A stretch of 64,000 bases of DNA from Alphaproteobacteria bacterium. GTDB lineage: Bacteria > Pseudomonadota > Alphaproteobacteria > Micropepsales > Micropepsaceae. The stretch covers positions 186,001 to 250,000 of the forward strand of contig JAGOBA010000004.1 in the NCBI GenBank assembly GCA_017983635.1. Reading direction: 5' to 3'. The translations under genes were made by a program, and so were the position numbers. This document shows, one piece after another, positions 1 to 8,267 of this stretch (positions are counted from its first letter, which is position 1; every line of letters begins with the position of its first letter). The notes beneath the pieces were generated by a model. That model was not told the DNA's origin, did no database searches, and was given only the letters and a program-made list of their open reading frames with translations.

Positions 1-584
1 TCGTGATTGCGATCAATGAGGGCGTGGGTAAGGGCTCTGGGCGGTCGGTGAATGGCGTCGACCTCGGCACCGCGATTGTCGCTGCGCGCGAGGCGGGGTT
101 GCTCGTCAATGGTGGCGGGCATGCGATGGCGGCCGGGCTCACGATCGAGCCCTCGAAGATCGCGGCGCTGACGGCATTTCTGGCCGAACGGTTGAGCGCG
201 CTTTGTGCGGCGTCGGTGGAGGGCAAGCATCTGACGATCGACGGCGTGGTGTCGCCTGCGGGGGCGACGGCGGCGTTGTGCGAGCAGGTGGCGCGCTGCG
301 GGCCTTATGGTGCGGGGAACTCCGAACCGTTGTTCGTGTTGCCGAACGTGCGTGTCGTGAACGCTTCCATCGTGGGTGAGCAGCATGTGCGCTGCCTCTT
401 GACCGGGGCTGAGGGCGGGCGCGTGAGTGCGATCGCGTTCCGGGCGCTGCAGTCGGAGCTCGGGCCGACGCTGCTGAATGCGAAGGGGCGGGCGCTGCAC
501 GTGGCGGCGACGCTGAAAGCTGAGGAGTGGCAGAATGTGGTCCGCGTCCAAGCGATGATCCGGGACGCGGCGTTGGTGAGTTAG
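1..584 (+). CDS. recJ: Single-stranded-DNA-specific exonuclease RecJ, C-terminal part
   Basis: This is the 3' end of recJ; the gene begins before the window and the reading frame is open from the first bases. RecJ is a 5'-to-3' exonuclease on single-stranded DNA that acts in recombination and mismatch repair. The segment carries the DHHA1-type glycine-rich motif GGGHAMAAG about 40 residues in, followed by the C-terminal OB-type region with the conserved stretch CGPYGAGNSEPLF. The catalytic DHH domain lies upstream and is not seen. The gene ends in TAG and is followed at once by a strong hairpin shared with the convergent porin gene. The family assignment is secure; only the start is missing. 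Confidence 0.93.
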   Translation, partial: VIAINEGVGKGSGRSVNGVDLGTAIVAAREAGLLVNGGGHAMAAGLTIEPSKIAALTAFLAERLSALCAASVEGKHLTIDGVVSPAGATAALCEQVARCGPYGAGNSEPLFVLPNVRVVNASIVGEQHVRCLLTGAEGGRVSAIAFRALQSELGPTLLNAKGRALHVAATLKAEEWQNVVRVQAMIRDAALVS

Positions 585-596
585 CCGCCGATCGGG

Positions 597-618
597 CCCC
601 GCGACCGAAGTCGCGGGG
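597..618. terminator. Hairpin between convergent recJ and porin genes
   Basis: A perfect 9-bp stem, CCCCGCGAC pairing with GTCGCGGGG, closes a CGAA tetraloop in the 64-bp gap between the recJ stop and the porin stop. There is no clear T-run on either side, so it is a GC-rich hairpin that could serve both directions rather than a textbook intrinsic terminator. The position between two converging genes supports the call. Confidence 0.6.
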
Positions 619-648
619 TGGCTTAGGCGGGTGCGAGAGGCGATGAGA

Positions 649-2163
649 TTAGAACGTGAACTGGAAGCGTCCCTGATAGATGTCGAAGTCCGCGTTGCGG
701 CCGCCGTCCAAAGAGCCGGCAGCGCTGTTGCGGTCAATCTCGACCATAGCGTACTCGCTCATCATCTTGAGGTTCGAGTTCAGATACCAGGTCAGGCCGA
801 CGTTGGTGATTCTCTGCTCACCGCCTGCGACGCCGCCATTCGGAGCCGTCAAGTGCTCATTGGAGTTCAGGTTTAGAACGCTGTAGCGAGCGTGTAGCGA
901 CCATGCGCCGGTGCCACCACCAAGGGACCAGGGAGAAGCGACGGATGGCTGACGGAAGACGGCAACGTTGTTGTTCGTCGCGCCGGCGGCGTAGCGCTTG
1001 TTCTCGCCCGTGAAGATCCATTCGCCTTCGACGTAGTAGCCGTCGAATTCCGCATCGGGCAGGGCGCCCGGACGGTCAAGCGACATTTGGTACCATTCGG
1101 AAGCGAGATAGAAGTTCTCCCAGTTCATGCCGAACTCGAAGCCGTAAGCGGATCCGCCGTCATCGACTGAGAGGTTCGTTGCATCGATAAAGCGGCTGTC
1201 CGTCACGCGGATTTCAGGGCGCTCGCGCAGTTGAACGGCGCTGTCTTGATCGTTCAGGATCATCGATCCGCTCGCGCCGATCTGGAGGTTGCTCACCCCG
1301 TCGCTCCAAAGGCGCCACACAGCGCGTCCGAGGAGATGGCTGCTCTCGTCGTTGGCCTGGCCGGCGCCTGCGCCGCCGGTGTGACCGGTGCCGATTCTGT
1401 CGCCTGTATAAGCGGCAGAGAACACCCAGTTGTCGCCTGGATAGAGGAAATCCGCCTTTTGCCACGTGACTTCGACGCCGCGGCGGCCGTTGTCGCCACC
1501 GAACGCACCAACGAGGGTGGTGATCACCGCCGCGCGTTCCATCGTCGTGAGGTCGGCGGAAGATGTCGCGTCATACATGGTCAGGATCGGCTGAATCGCG
1601 CCGATGTGGATGCGCGTGTTCGGGATACCCGTGTAGCCGACGCGCATGATGTTCACGACGCCAGCCGATTCAGCGTTGGAACCGCCGAAGTCAAAGCGCA
1701 TCTCGTAGATGAAGTCGCGGAAGAATTTGCCCTCGACGCCGAAACGAACGCGGCGGAAGACGGCGCCCGAGCCCTGGTCGCAAAGTACGTTCGTCGCGTT
1801 ACACGAACCGACGGCGCCGTAGCTCGCGCCGAAGTCCGACGGATCCTGATCGAACGCGGCGGCGTCAAACATGAAGCGGCCGCGGAAAGACATCTCGAAG
1901 CGGCCGTCGCCGGAGCGGATTGTGGGGCGGCCGTCGTTGAACGACCACTGCACCGCGTCTTGCGTCTGCTCGACCTTGTTCAGGCGCGAGCTGGTTTGGA
2001 TCTTTTCGTCCTCGGACTCGCGTTCCAGTCGGTCCAAGCGCGCTTTCAGTTCTTGGATTTCTTGGTCGCGCGTTTGGTCCTTTGTCTTTCCGCCCGCGAA
2101 GGCTGGCGTGGCAACAATGCCGGCCACCAACATCGTGGAAGCGAGCCACAGCGTTCTGTTCAT
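649..2163 (-). CDS. Phosphate-selective porin OprO/OprP family protein
   Basis: This is an outer-membrane channel of about 504 residues. The start chosen is the ATG at 2163, preceded by AAAGGGG nine bases upstream and beginning a classical signal peptide that ends ATPAFA. The mature N-terminus is a short coiled coil (QEIQELKARLDRLERES, roughly residues 31-47) and the rest is rich in alternating aromatic and polar strands ending in QFTF, with a C-terminal Phe as expected for a BAM-assembled barrel. OprP-type porins pass phosphate or other anions through a trimeric channel. No pho regulatory site is evident, so the true substrate is open. The frame is open further upstream of 2163, but that part has no coding character. 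Confidence 0.88.
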   Translation of the reverse strand: MNRTLWLASTMLVAGIVATPAFAGGKTKDQTRDQEIQELKARLDRLERESEDEKIQTSSRLNKVEQTQDAVQWSFNDGRPTIRSGDGRFEMSFRGRFMFDAAAFDQDPSDFGASYGAVGSCNATNVLCDQGSGAVFRRVRFGVEGKFFRDFIYEMRFDFGGSNAESAGVVNIMRVGYTGIPNTRIHIGAIQPILTMYDATSSADLTTMERAAVITTLVGAFGGDNGRRGVEVTWQKADFLYPGDNWVFSAAYTGDRIGTGHTGGAGAGQANDESSHLLGRAVWRLWSDGVSNLQIGASGSMILNDQDSAVQLRERPEIRVTDSRFIDATNLSVDDGGSAYGFEFGMNWENFYLASEWYQMSLDRPGALPDAEFDGYYVEGEWIFTGENKRYAAGATNNNVAVFRQPSVASPWSLGGGTGAWSLHARYSVLNLNSNEHLTAPNGGVAGGEQRITNVGLTWYLNSNLKMMSEYAMVEIDRNSAAGSLDGGRNADFDIYQGRFQFTF

Positions 2164-2366
2164 CAGCAGTACCCCTTTGTTTTCAACTTTCGCGGGGCAC
2201 CTTCTCGCCCGAATATGACAGGCTTGCGACAGCTGTTTGACAGTGTCGATACGCGCCGGGGGCGTTGCAGGCGTGCACCACAACGCTTGATAGTGAAAAC
2301 AGGGACACCACGCGTGTCGAGTTCGGAAAGCGCGGCGCATTTGCGGGCAAGACAACCGCTGCTTGA

Positions 2367-2615
2367 TCAATTCGGGACTTCTACCCGGCGGCGCCAAAAG
2401 ATGTGGATAGGTTGCGCGGCCGATGTGCGCCCGACGAATGCCAGGTATGCGCCGTACATGGTCACCGCAGCGGAGGCGAAGTTGTGAATCGTTTGCTCCG
2501 ACCCGCAGGGCAGCACCGTTGCCCACAAGCCGTAGATCGTGCCGCCCGCACCCAAGATCGCACCCCAAATGCCGCGCGAGCGGTACCAAGCTTTACTCCA
2601 AACTGTTTGCGTCAA
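2367..2615 (-). CDS. Small holin-like membrane protein
   Basis: This is an 82-residue protein starting at TTG 2615, chosen because GGGAGG lies five bases upstream; an in-frame ATG at 2639 would add eight residues but has no ribosome site. The sequence has a W-S-K-A-W-Y-R-S-R-G-I-W opening, a hydrophobic glycine-rich segment (GAILGAGGTIYGLWA) and a second short hydrophobic stretch ending in YLAFVGRTSA. This W-Y-x-S-R-x-I-W plus late G-R pattern recalls small phage holin-like proteins, which usually carry two membrane segments. No lysis gene is nearby, so the function is unknown. It stands alone between the porin and the TauE-family gene. Confidence 0.55.
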   Translation of the reverse strand: MTQTVWSKAWYRSRGIWGAILGAGGTIYGLWATVLPCGSEQTIHNFASAAVTMYGAYLAFVGRTSAAQPIHIFWRRRVEVPN

Positions 2616-2700
2616 AGTCACCTCCCGAGTTGTGGACATGAGGTGGTGCGCGATTGTGACGATTGTGCGAACTTGGAACCGTTGCTGAGACGGGTGGGGA

Positions 2701-3447
2701 ATGCTGGAGAGCGTCAATCTGGAAATACTGCTGGCCGCCTGCATGTTCGTGGGGGCGGTGCTCTATAGTTCCGTCGGTCATGGCGGTGCGTCGGCCTACC
2801 TTGCGTTGATGGTGCTGTTCGGGCTTGCACCCGGCGTGATGCGGCCGACGGCACTGGCGCTCAATATCTTGGTCGCGAGCCTCGGTTCGTTCCGTTACAT
2901 CGGCGCGAAGATGTTTCGTTTGCGGACGCTATGGCCGTTTCTGATTGGGTCGCTGCCGTTCGCGTTTCTGGGTGGGACGGTTCAATTGCCGGGGGTGTAT
3001 TACAAGCCGTTGGTCGGGGTGGTGTTACTGGTGAGCGCGGCGCGGCTCATTCGGGTCAGCGGCACCACAGCCGTGGAGCGCAAGCTCGACCCGCCGATCT
3101 GGTTGGCGATCATGGTTGGCGCGTTCATCGGGTTGCTCTCGGGGCTCACGGGAACGGGCGGCGGGATATTTCTCTCGCCGATTCTCATGTTCTTTGCTTG
3201 GTCTAGTGTGCGGGAGGCTTCCGGCGTCGCTGCGCTTTTCATTCTCTGCAATTCGATTGCGGGGCTGGCCGGCAACTTTAGCGTCGTGCAGGCGCTGCCC
3301 ACGGAATTGCCGCTGTATGCGGGGGCGGTTCTGGCCGGCGGGCTTATCGGCACCACCGCGGGCATCAGTTTTTCGCCGGCGATTATTCAGCGCACGCTTG
3401 CTGTCGTACTGACGGTCGCGGGCGCGAAGTTGATTGGGGTCTATTGA
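2701..3447 (+). CDS. Sulfite exporter TauE/SafE family membrane protein
   Basis: This is a 248-residue integral membrane protein with about eight hydrophobic segments in two similar halves, typical of the TauE/SafE (DUF81) family. The family signature appears as SSVGHGGASAYLALM near residues 22-36, with its counterpart LLSGLTGTGGGIFLSPIL near 143-160. Members export or import sulfur oxyanions or small organic sulfonates across the inner membrane; the substrate here cannot be told. The ATG at 2701 follows a purine-rich GGGTGGGGA. The stop codon lies 18 bases before the start of the nitroreductase gene, so the two are probably co-transcribed. Confidence 0.88.
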   Translation: MLESVNLEILLAACMFVGAVLYSSVGHGGASAYLALMVLFGLAPGVMRPTALALNILVASLGSFRYIGAKMFRLRTLWPFLIGSLPFAFLGGTVQLPGVYYKPLVGVVLLVSAARLIRVSGTTAVERKLDPPIWLAIMVGAFIGLLSGLTGTGGGIFLSPILMFFAWSSVREASGVAALFILCNSIAGLAGNFSVVQALPTELPLYAGAVLAGGLIGTTAGISFSPAIIQRTLAVVLTVAGAKLIGVY

Positions 3448-3464
3448 AAGGGTGGAATTCGCAA

Positions 3465-4142
3465 ATGCACTACGATGACGTTGTTCGGGGGCGGCGAAGT
3501 ATTCGCGGCTACAAGCCTGTCCCGGTACCGAAGGCGCTGATCCGCGAGGTGATTGAACTCGCGATGCGCGCGCCGTCGTCACTCAACACGCAGCCTTGGA
3601 ATTTCTATGTTGTGGCTGGCGAGGTGCTGAACCGCATTCGCAAGGGTAACACGGAGCGCAATCTGTTGGGCGTGCCGGACTCGCGCGAGTCGCGCGGGCA
3701 CGGCGCGTACGAGGGTGCTCATCGGGAGCGGCAGATCGAAATCGCCAAGCAGCTGTTCGGTGCGATGGGGATCGAGCGGCACGATCAGGCGGCGCGGAAG
3801 GATTGGGTGCTGCGCGGCTTTCGTCAGTTCGATGCGCCGGTCTCGGTCGTTGTGACCTACGATCGTTCGATTCACGGCGGGGACATCGGGCCGTTCGATT
3901 GTGGCGCGGTGACGAATGCCCTGGTCAACGCTGCGTGGTCGCGGGGCTTGGGCTGTGTGATCAATAGCCAAGGCATCATGCAAGCGCCGGTCGTGCGCGA
4001 GCATGCGGGCATCCCCAACGATCAGGTGATCATGATCTGTGTCGCAATGGGTTTTCCGGATGAGAGCTTTCCGGCGAACGCAGTGGTGTCGCGGCGCAAG
4101 TCTGTGGACGAAGCGGCGGTCTTTGTCGGGTTTGATGATTGA
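3465..4142 (+). CDS. Nitroreductase family protein
   Basis: This is an FMN-dependent nitroreductase-fold oxidoreductase of 225 residues. The N-terminal motif RRSIRGYKPVPVP is the family's FMN-phosphate-binding RRSxRxF-type signature, followed by MRAPSSLNTQPWNF, the second FMN-contact motif. The C-terminal part has GLGCVINSQG and the usual MGFPDE turn. ATG 3465 is preferred because AAGGGTGG lies upstream; an upstream in-frame TTG at 3444 would overlap the preceding stop codon. These enzymes reduce nitro groups, quinones or enones with NAD(P)H. No specific substrate can be inferred. It probably forms an operon with the TauE-family gene. Confidence 0.9.
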   Translation: MHYDDVVRGRRSIRGYKPVPVPKALIREVIELAMRAPSSLNTQPWNFYVVAGEVLNRIRKGNTERNLLGVPDSRESRGHGAYEGAHRERQIEIAKQLFGAMGIERHDQAARKDWVLRGFRQFDAPVSVVVTYDRSIHGGDIGPFDCGAVTNALVNAAWSRGLGCVINSQGIMQAPVVREHAGIPNDQVIMICVAMGFPDESFPANAVVSRRKSVDEAAVFVGFDD

Positions 4143-4174
4143 GCGTGCCGCGGCAGCGGGCGCAAAGTTGTCAC

Positions 4175-4738
4175 TCAGCCGCGCCGCAGACGCTGCACAT
4201 CCGCCGATGTCAGCGGCTGGCCGGAGGCGTTGTTCACGCGCGAGAGCTGCGCTCCGCCGAAACGGTTTTGATAGAACTGTCCGACCGCGATGCCGCGGTA
4301 AAAGACGCGGCGGCCTGTCTCGACGGTTTCGTTTGCTCGAGGCATGCCTAGATAGAGCGGCAGGAGTGCTGGCGGCTCGTCGTCCTTCGCGCGTGTCATG
4401 AGGATGACGGCGATCTCCGGCACGTAGGTGGCGGCGGCGCCGGTGGGGCCTGCCGCTCTGGTGCAGCCGTCGCCGAACATCATGGTGCAGAAGTGCCGCT
4501 CGGGGAAGCGTGGCGCCGTGCGGGTGTGGATGTCATCGGCCTTGGCGACGATGTCGGCGCAGGCGTCGTTGTCAAAGACGCGCAGACAATCGCCGCTCGT
4601 CGCCAGTACTAACGCTGCATCCGAGGGACGCCGCAACAGCGCGCTGGCCACGACAAATACCGCGATCAAAGCCAGCACGCCGCCGAAAACGGCCATGCCA
4701 TAGCGCTGCCAGAAGCTGCGTCTGCGAACGGTTGCCAT
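4175..4738 (-). CDS. DUF1190-like (YgiB-type) membrane-anchored protein
   Basis: This is a 187-residue protein with one transmembrane segment near residues 16-33 (VFGGVLALIAVFVVASALL) and a periplasmic domain. The domain has the DUF1190/YgiB pattern: CLRVFDNDACADIVAKA, then APRFPERHFCTMMFGDGC, i.e. paired cysteines around an RF segment, and a later stretch with GRRVFYRG. YgiB is a poorly understood exported protein linked to envelope or biofilm traits in enterobacteria. The protein here is shorter and has a bitopic anchor rather than a lipobox. It converges with the nitroreductase gene and is 200 bp from the divergent Cj0069-like gene. Confidence 0.6.
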   Translation of the reverse strand: MATVRRRSFWQRYGMAVFGGVLALIAVFVVASALLRRPSDAALVLATSGDCLRVFDNDACADIVAKADDIHTRTAPRFPERHFCTMMFGDGCTRAAGPTGAAATYVPEIAVILMTRAKDDEPPALLPLYLGMPRANETVETGRRVFYRGIAVGQFYQNRFGGAQLSRVNNASGQPLTSADVQRLRRG

Positions 4739-4941
4739 CGGAAACTCGCGAGGTGAGCGCCTCAGTCTGCGAGTAGCCGCGTTAAGGTGGCGCTAACAAA
4801 TTGGCGATGACCCGATGGGGTTCGGGCCCTTCTCAACGCGCACACTGCGATATAGTCTCGCCTGACCGGGCTGGTGCGGACGCCCGGGGTTAGACGATGG
4901 TTCGTCCAAGCGCCGCTTGATTCCTGTTTGGGAATGGAGCC

Positions 4942-5976
4942 ATGGACGACGTTTCTGGTCATTTGAATTCTCGGATTGCTGTGTTGTGGCGGGGTGACCC
5001 GGCCGCGCCACATGTGCCGGTCGCGCATGAGGCGCGGCTGACACCCGTTGTCGAGGCGTTGCGTGCGGCGGGGTTTGCCGCAGAGGGCGTCGTTTGGTTT
5101 GACGACGCGGCGGAGGCAACGTTGGCGCGGCTCGCCGCGTTCGCAGGTGTGCTCGTGTGGATCAATCCGTTGGCGGATGGGCGCGACCGCTCGGTGGTGG
5201 ACGCTGCTCTGCGCGAGCTCGCTACGCGCGGCGTGTGGGTCAGCGCACATCCGGACGTCATCGCGTCGATGGGAACGAAGGCGGTGCTCTTTCGAACGCG
5301 CGCGTTGGGGTGGGGATCGGACACCGATCTCTACGACACAGCGGCGGCGTTCGAGGCGCGTTTCTGGCCGCGAGTGGCTGACGGGGCGGTGCGCGTGTTG
5401 AAGCCTCTGCGCGGCAACGACGGGCAGGGCGTGGTGCGGGTTACCGCTGACGGCGGGCGTTTCAGTGTGCAGCATGCGGGCGATGATCGCGTAGAGATGC
5501 TCGAACGCGCCGCGCTCTCGGCGCGTGTGCGGGAGGTGGTGGCGCGCGCCGGCGCGGTCATCGACCAAGCGTTCCACGACAATCTCGCGGCGGGGATGGT
5601 GCGTTGTTACCTCTCGCTCGATCGCGTCGTCGGCTTTGCGGAGCAGCGGCCGCGGCGCGAGGCTGGCGCCTTCGGCATGAACTCGGCGAAGACGATGCAC
5701 GACGCCGACGCGCCTGCCTTCGCCGACCTGCGCCGCGCAATGGAGATGGCGTGGGTGCCCGGGCTGCAGAGAATTTTGGGTATCGGCACCGCGGAGCTGC
5801 CGGCGCTCTGGGACGCGGATTTTCTCTATCGTGTGCCGGCGGAGGCAGCGGCGCTCGGCCGCTTCGTGCTGTGCGAGATCAACGCCAGTTGCGTCTCGCC
5901 GTTTCCGCCGGGTGGGCCGGGAGCGATCGCCGAGGCGGCCGGGCGATTTGCGACACGGCGCTCAACATCGGCATAG
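4942..5976 (+). CDS. Cj0069-family protein, ATP-grasp-like
   Basis: This is a 344-residue cytoplasmic protein. It looks like the Cj0069 family: an N-terminal Rossmann-like part (RIAVLWRGDP), a middle domain with LKPLRGNDGQGVVRV, which resembles the ATP-grasp glycine-rich nucleotide loop, and a C-terminal segment with LCEINASCVSPFPPG, which recalls the metal-binding E-x-N of ATP-grasp enzymes. No member has a defined reaction that I know of, so ligase activity is an inference from fold motifs. The ATG at 4942 has GGAG six bases upstream. The gene stands alone between two minus-strand genes. Confidence 0.7.
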   Translation: MDDVSGHLNSRIAVLWRGDPAAPHVPVAHEARLTPVVEALRAAGFAAEGVVWFDDAAEATLARLAAFAGVLVWINPLADGRDRSVVDAALRELATRGVWVSAHPDVIASMGTKAVLFRTRALGWGSDTDLYDTAAAFEARFWPRVADGAVRVLKPLRGNDGQGVVRVTADGGRFSVQHAGDDRVEMLERAALSARVREVVARAGAVIDQAFHDNLAAGMVRCYLSLDRVVGFAEQRPRREAGAFGMNSAKTMHDADAPAFADLRRAMEMAWVPGLQRILGIGTAELPALWDADFLYRVPAEAAALGRFVLCEINASCVSPFPPGGPGAIAEAAGRFATRRSTSA

Positions 5977-6022
5977 AACGAATAAGGCGTTGCATCGAAC
6001 GCGGCCGCGATGCGCGTGCCGA

Positions 6023-6694
6023 TCAGCCGCCGGCTTGGCGATCCTGCCAACCGATCTCGGTGCCCTCGACTAAGATCCCGGGCTTTCGGAGCGACGTTTG
6101 CCGGCTCAGATCGAGCACGCTGACTTGCCTCACGACGATGCCCGCGTCGCACGTTTCGACCGGCCAATATTCAAACACGCCGCAATAAGCGTACAGACCG
6201 AAGTTGATCTCAGCTGCGATCCGTACGAAACGGACGCGGCCCTCGAAGAAGCCGATGTCAACGAGATCGTTTAGCCCCGTGCCATGATTGAGTACCAGCG
6301 TGCAGTCGAGACTGGGCAATACGTTGTGAATATGCGAGCCGACGAATAGCGACGTTGGCGCGTCAAAGCCAAGTTCCCGAAACGGCGTGTTGAGCGCAGT
6401 TCGCGAAATTGCGGCGATGCGCAAATCGCGGTCAAGCAAGATCTCCATCCCGCTCGTCGAGAACGTGCGATGCTTCCACGCTGCGCGGCTGGCATGACGG
6501 ATCATGAGGGACACGTTGCCGATGCGCTCGGTCATCGACGCCGGCACTGACGCGCCTGCCTCCCAATTCTCCAGGACACCGGCGTGCACATCGAGCAGGG
6601 CGGCCAGCACCTCTTGCGAAATCTCGTTGGCGATGCGCAACGCCTTTAGCGCAAGGCCGTCGACCGGGGTTAACTTCGCGTTGCGGAAGCTCAC
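6023..6694 (-). CDS. XRE-type HTH regulator with PAS-like sensor domain
   Basis: This 223-residue protein has an N-terminal helix-turn-helix of the Cro/XRE kind (ALRIANEISQEVLAALLDVHAGVLENWEAG, residues about 18-47) and a C-terminal domain of about 140 residues. That domain aligns by eye with the product of the gene just upstream: GMEILLDRDLRIAAISRTAL here against GAEGLCDSDWRFVAASASLL there, and GFFEGRVRFVRI against PLFDGTLRGVQF. It is therefore probably a PAS-type ligand-sensing fold duplicated within the pair. Its ATG overlaps the stop of the upstream gene as ATGA, implying translational coupling. Target genes are unknown. Confidence 0.6.
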   Translation of the reverse strand: MSFRNAKLTPVDGLALKALRIANEISQEVLAALLDVHAGVLENWEAGASVPASMTERIGNVSLMIRHASRAAWKHRTFSTSGMEILLDRDLRIAAISRTALNTPFRELGFDAPTSLFVGSHIHNVLPSLDCTLVLNHGTGLNDLVDIGFFEGRVRFVRIAAEINFGLYAYCGVFEYWPVETCDAGIVVRQVSVLDLSRQTSLRKPGILVEGTEIGWQDRQAGG

Positions 6695-7158
6695 GACAAG
6701 AACGCCAAATGGGCGTCTCCCGAGATTGTGCGGCCGTCAAGCAAGATCGCGCGAACGTTCGAAACTCGAAACCCAGCAAAGCGCGCACCGTGTTCGCGCC
6801 GCTGCACTTTCGTCGCAACGATGTGAACCAGCAGCGCGCCGTCACCGGTGCAGATGGTCCAAAAATCGAGATCCTTGGCCGTCAGTTCACCGTCGACCCA
6901 CGACTCGCTCCGAAATTGAACGCCGCGAAGCGTTCCGTCGAACAAAGGGATCGCGGCCAGCGCCGATGCATACGCCCGAAACTGGGGAATTTCCGAAGCG
7001 CGCCTTCCGACAAAGGCATCTTCGGTCACGCGCAATGACGACAGAAGCGATGCGCTCGCCGCTACAAACCGCCAATCGCTATCGCAAAGCCCCTCTGCAC
7101 CGTGCGTGAGCGACACCCGGCGGATCCAATCCTGCGTTGACGAGAGATCGAGGTTCAA
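6691..7158 (-). CDS. PAS-like sensor protein without DNA-binding domain
   Basis: This protein of about 155 residues consists almost entirely of one PAS-like domain related to the C-terminal half of the following XRE regulator. The segment AEGLCDSDWRFVAAS has the usual PAS opening (x-x-D-x-D-W-R-F-V). The start is uncertain: TTG 7158 gives a compact domain (MNLDLSSTQDW), while an in-frame ATG at 7284 adds 42 Cys/Arg/His-rich residues with no coding character. The stop overlaps the start of the regulator by ATGA. I infer a two-part sensory module in which this protein may modulate its DNA-binding neighbour; a role as an inactive duplicate cannot be excluded. Confidence 0.5.
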   Translation of the reverse strand: MNLDLSSTQDWIRRVSLTHGAEGLCDSDWRFVAASASLLSSLRVTEDAFVGRRASEIPQFRAYASALAAIPLFDGTLRGVQFRSESWVDGELTAKDLDFWTICTGDGALLVHIVATKVQRREHGARFAGFRVSNVRAILLDGRTISGDAHLAFLS

Positions 7159-7465
7159 GGCACACCCTGCGTTCTCCCCGAATTGTCTGCCACATACTGC
7201 CCAATCACAAGCGTCACCAGGGTCGCGTAAAAGCGCGTGCCGCTTATGCTTTCGGCCCCAACAGAGGGCACACCTTGCGGACATTTGACTGGAGCCTACA
7301 GATGGTCGGCGCCATCAAATCCCCCGCCAGAGTTCCATCGACTGTCGGAAATCTTTACACGACAGGACCTGACAACTCCTTCAGCATCTTCGCCATCGTG
7401 ACTCGCTTCAACGGACGTCGAGATGACGCTTTGAGGGGCGACGCACCAGCCATGGAGGGCGACCC

Positions 7466-8017
7466 TTGAAAAAAATTCTGTTCGCAGCGCTGACGCTGGC
7501 TTGCTCCCTCATCGGAACGACGGGGCAAGCTAATGCAAGCGTGGAGACGCTAGTTGTACCTTTCTCCACCCCAAGCACGCCCACGATAAACCAATACTAC
7601 GATTGGGTACGCATTGACATTTCAGGCAGCGGCCAATCGCTTTCAACACGGTTCAACGATGCGTTCTACCTCTACACCGACGGGCCCATTGCTCACGATG
7701 GAAGCTTCTACCAGCTTAACTTCGGGACCTCGCCGCTCGCGCCGTTCAGTCCGGCACGCAACGCGGAGAATTTTCTCGTGGGGCCGCTACCAGCCTACAA
7801 CTCGTTTCACACGTATAGTTTCTATCTGAACACCGGAACGATGACGCCGACTCTGCTCCACTTTGGTGTCTCCGACGGCATCTTCAGCGACAACACCGGT
7901 GCTTACACGATTACAGTCGGGCAGGTACCGGAGCCATCGTCGTTGGCGCTCATTGGGCTCGCGTTCTTGTCGCTGTTTGCATTCTCCCTGTTAAGGCGCA
8001 GTAACGCAGGCGTTTAG
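7466..8017 (+). CDS. PEP-CTERM sorting-domain exported protein
   Basis: This 183-residue secreted protein starts at TTG 7466 with GGAGGG six bases upstream. It has a signal peptide (MKKILFAALTLACSLIG, cleavage near ANA/S) and a C-terminal PEP-CTERM sorting signal: VPEPSSLALIGLAFLSL, a hydrophobic helix, then RR. The central domain is low in charge and rich in Tyr, Ser, Thr and Phe. PEP-CTERM proteins are processed by exosortase EpsH/XrtA, often in strains that make exopolysaccharide; no exosortase or polysaccharide cluster is in this window. The gene is noticeably less GC-rich than its neighbours, which hints at recent acquisition or relaxed codon use. The specific function is unknown. Confidence 0.85.
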   Translation: MKKILFAALTLACSLIGTTGQANASVETLVVPFSTPSTPTINQYYDWVRIDISGSGQSLSTRFNDAFYLYTDGPIAHDGSFYQLNFGTSPLAPFSPARNAENFLVGPLPAYNSFHTYSFYLNTGTMTPTLLHFGVSDGIFSDNTGAYTITVGQVPEPSSLALIGLAFLSLFAFSLLRRSNAGV

Positions 8018-8030
8018 CGCTTTTGGGCGG

Positions 8031-8050
8031 CGCCGCTTTCGCGAGCGGCG
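8031..8050. terminator. Hairpin after PEP-CTERM gene
   Basis: CGCCGCT pairs with AGCGGCG across a 6-base loop starting 13 bases after the stop codon. No T-tract follows, so it could be a weak terminator or an mRNA 3'-stabilising stem. Confidence 0.35.
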
Positions 8051-8267
8051 TCGACTCGTTCCGGGTTGGCGCGGCCGTATCAGGGCGGCGTCAACCATAC
8101 GCTCCTGCCGATTCGCCCAGGCGCCCGTCGTCAGGGGTGACAACCCTGCAATATTTGTTGAATTGCTGCGGCAAACGCCGGGGTGGTGTAGAGGAATCAA
8201 AGAAGAGATCATGCTCCGCACGTTTGGGTTGCGCGGGCACCCGTTTCTTACTGAGATTTCAACGATC

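Noticed and set aside
1231..2487. Long plus-strand frame of 418 codons opposite the porin
   Set aside because: It is the antisense of a well-supported porin, has no domain and shows the Arg/Ala-rich composition common in shadow frames of GC-rich genes.
5992..6013. Terminator between the Cj0069-like gene and the XRE gene
   Set aside because: Only a 6-bp GCATCG/CGATGC pairing around a GC-rich loop; too weak to call.
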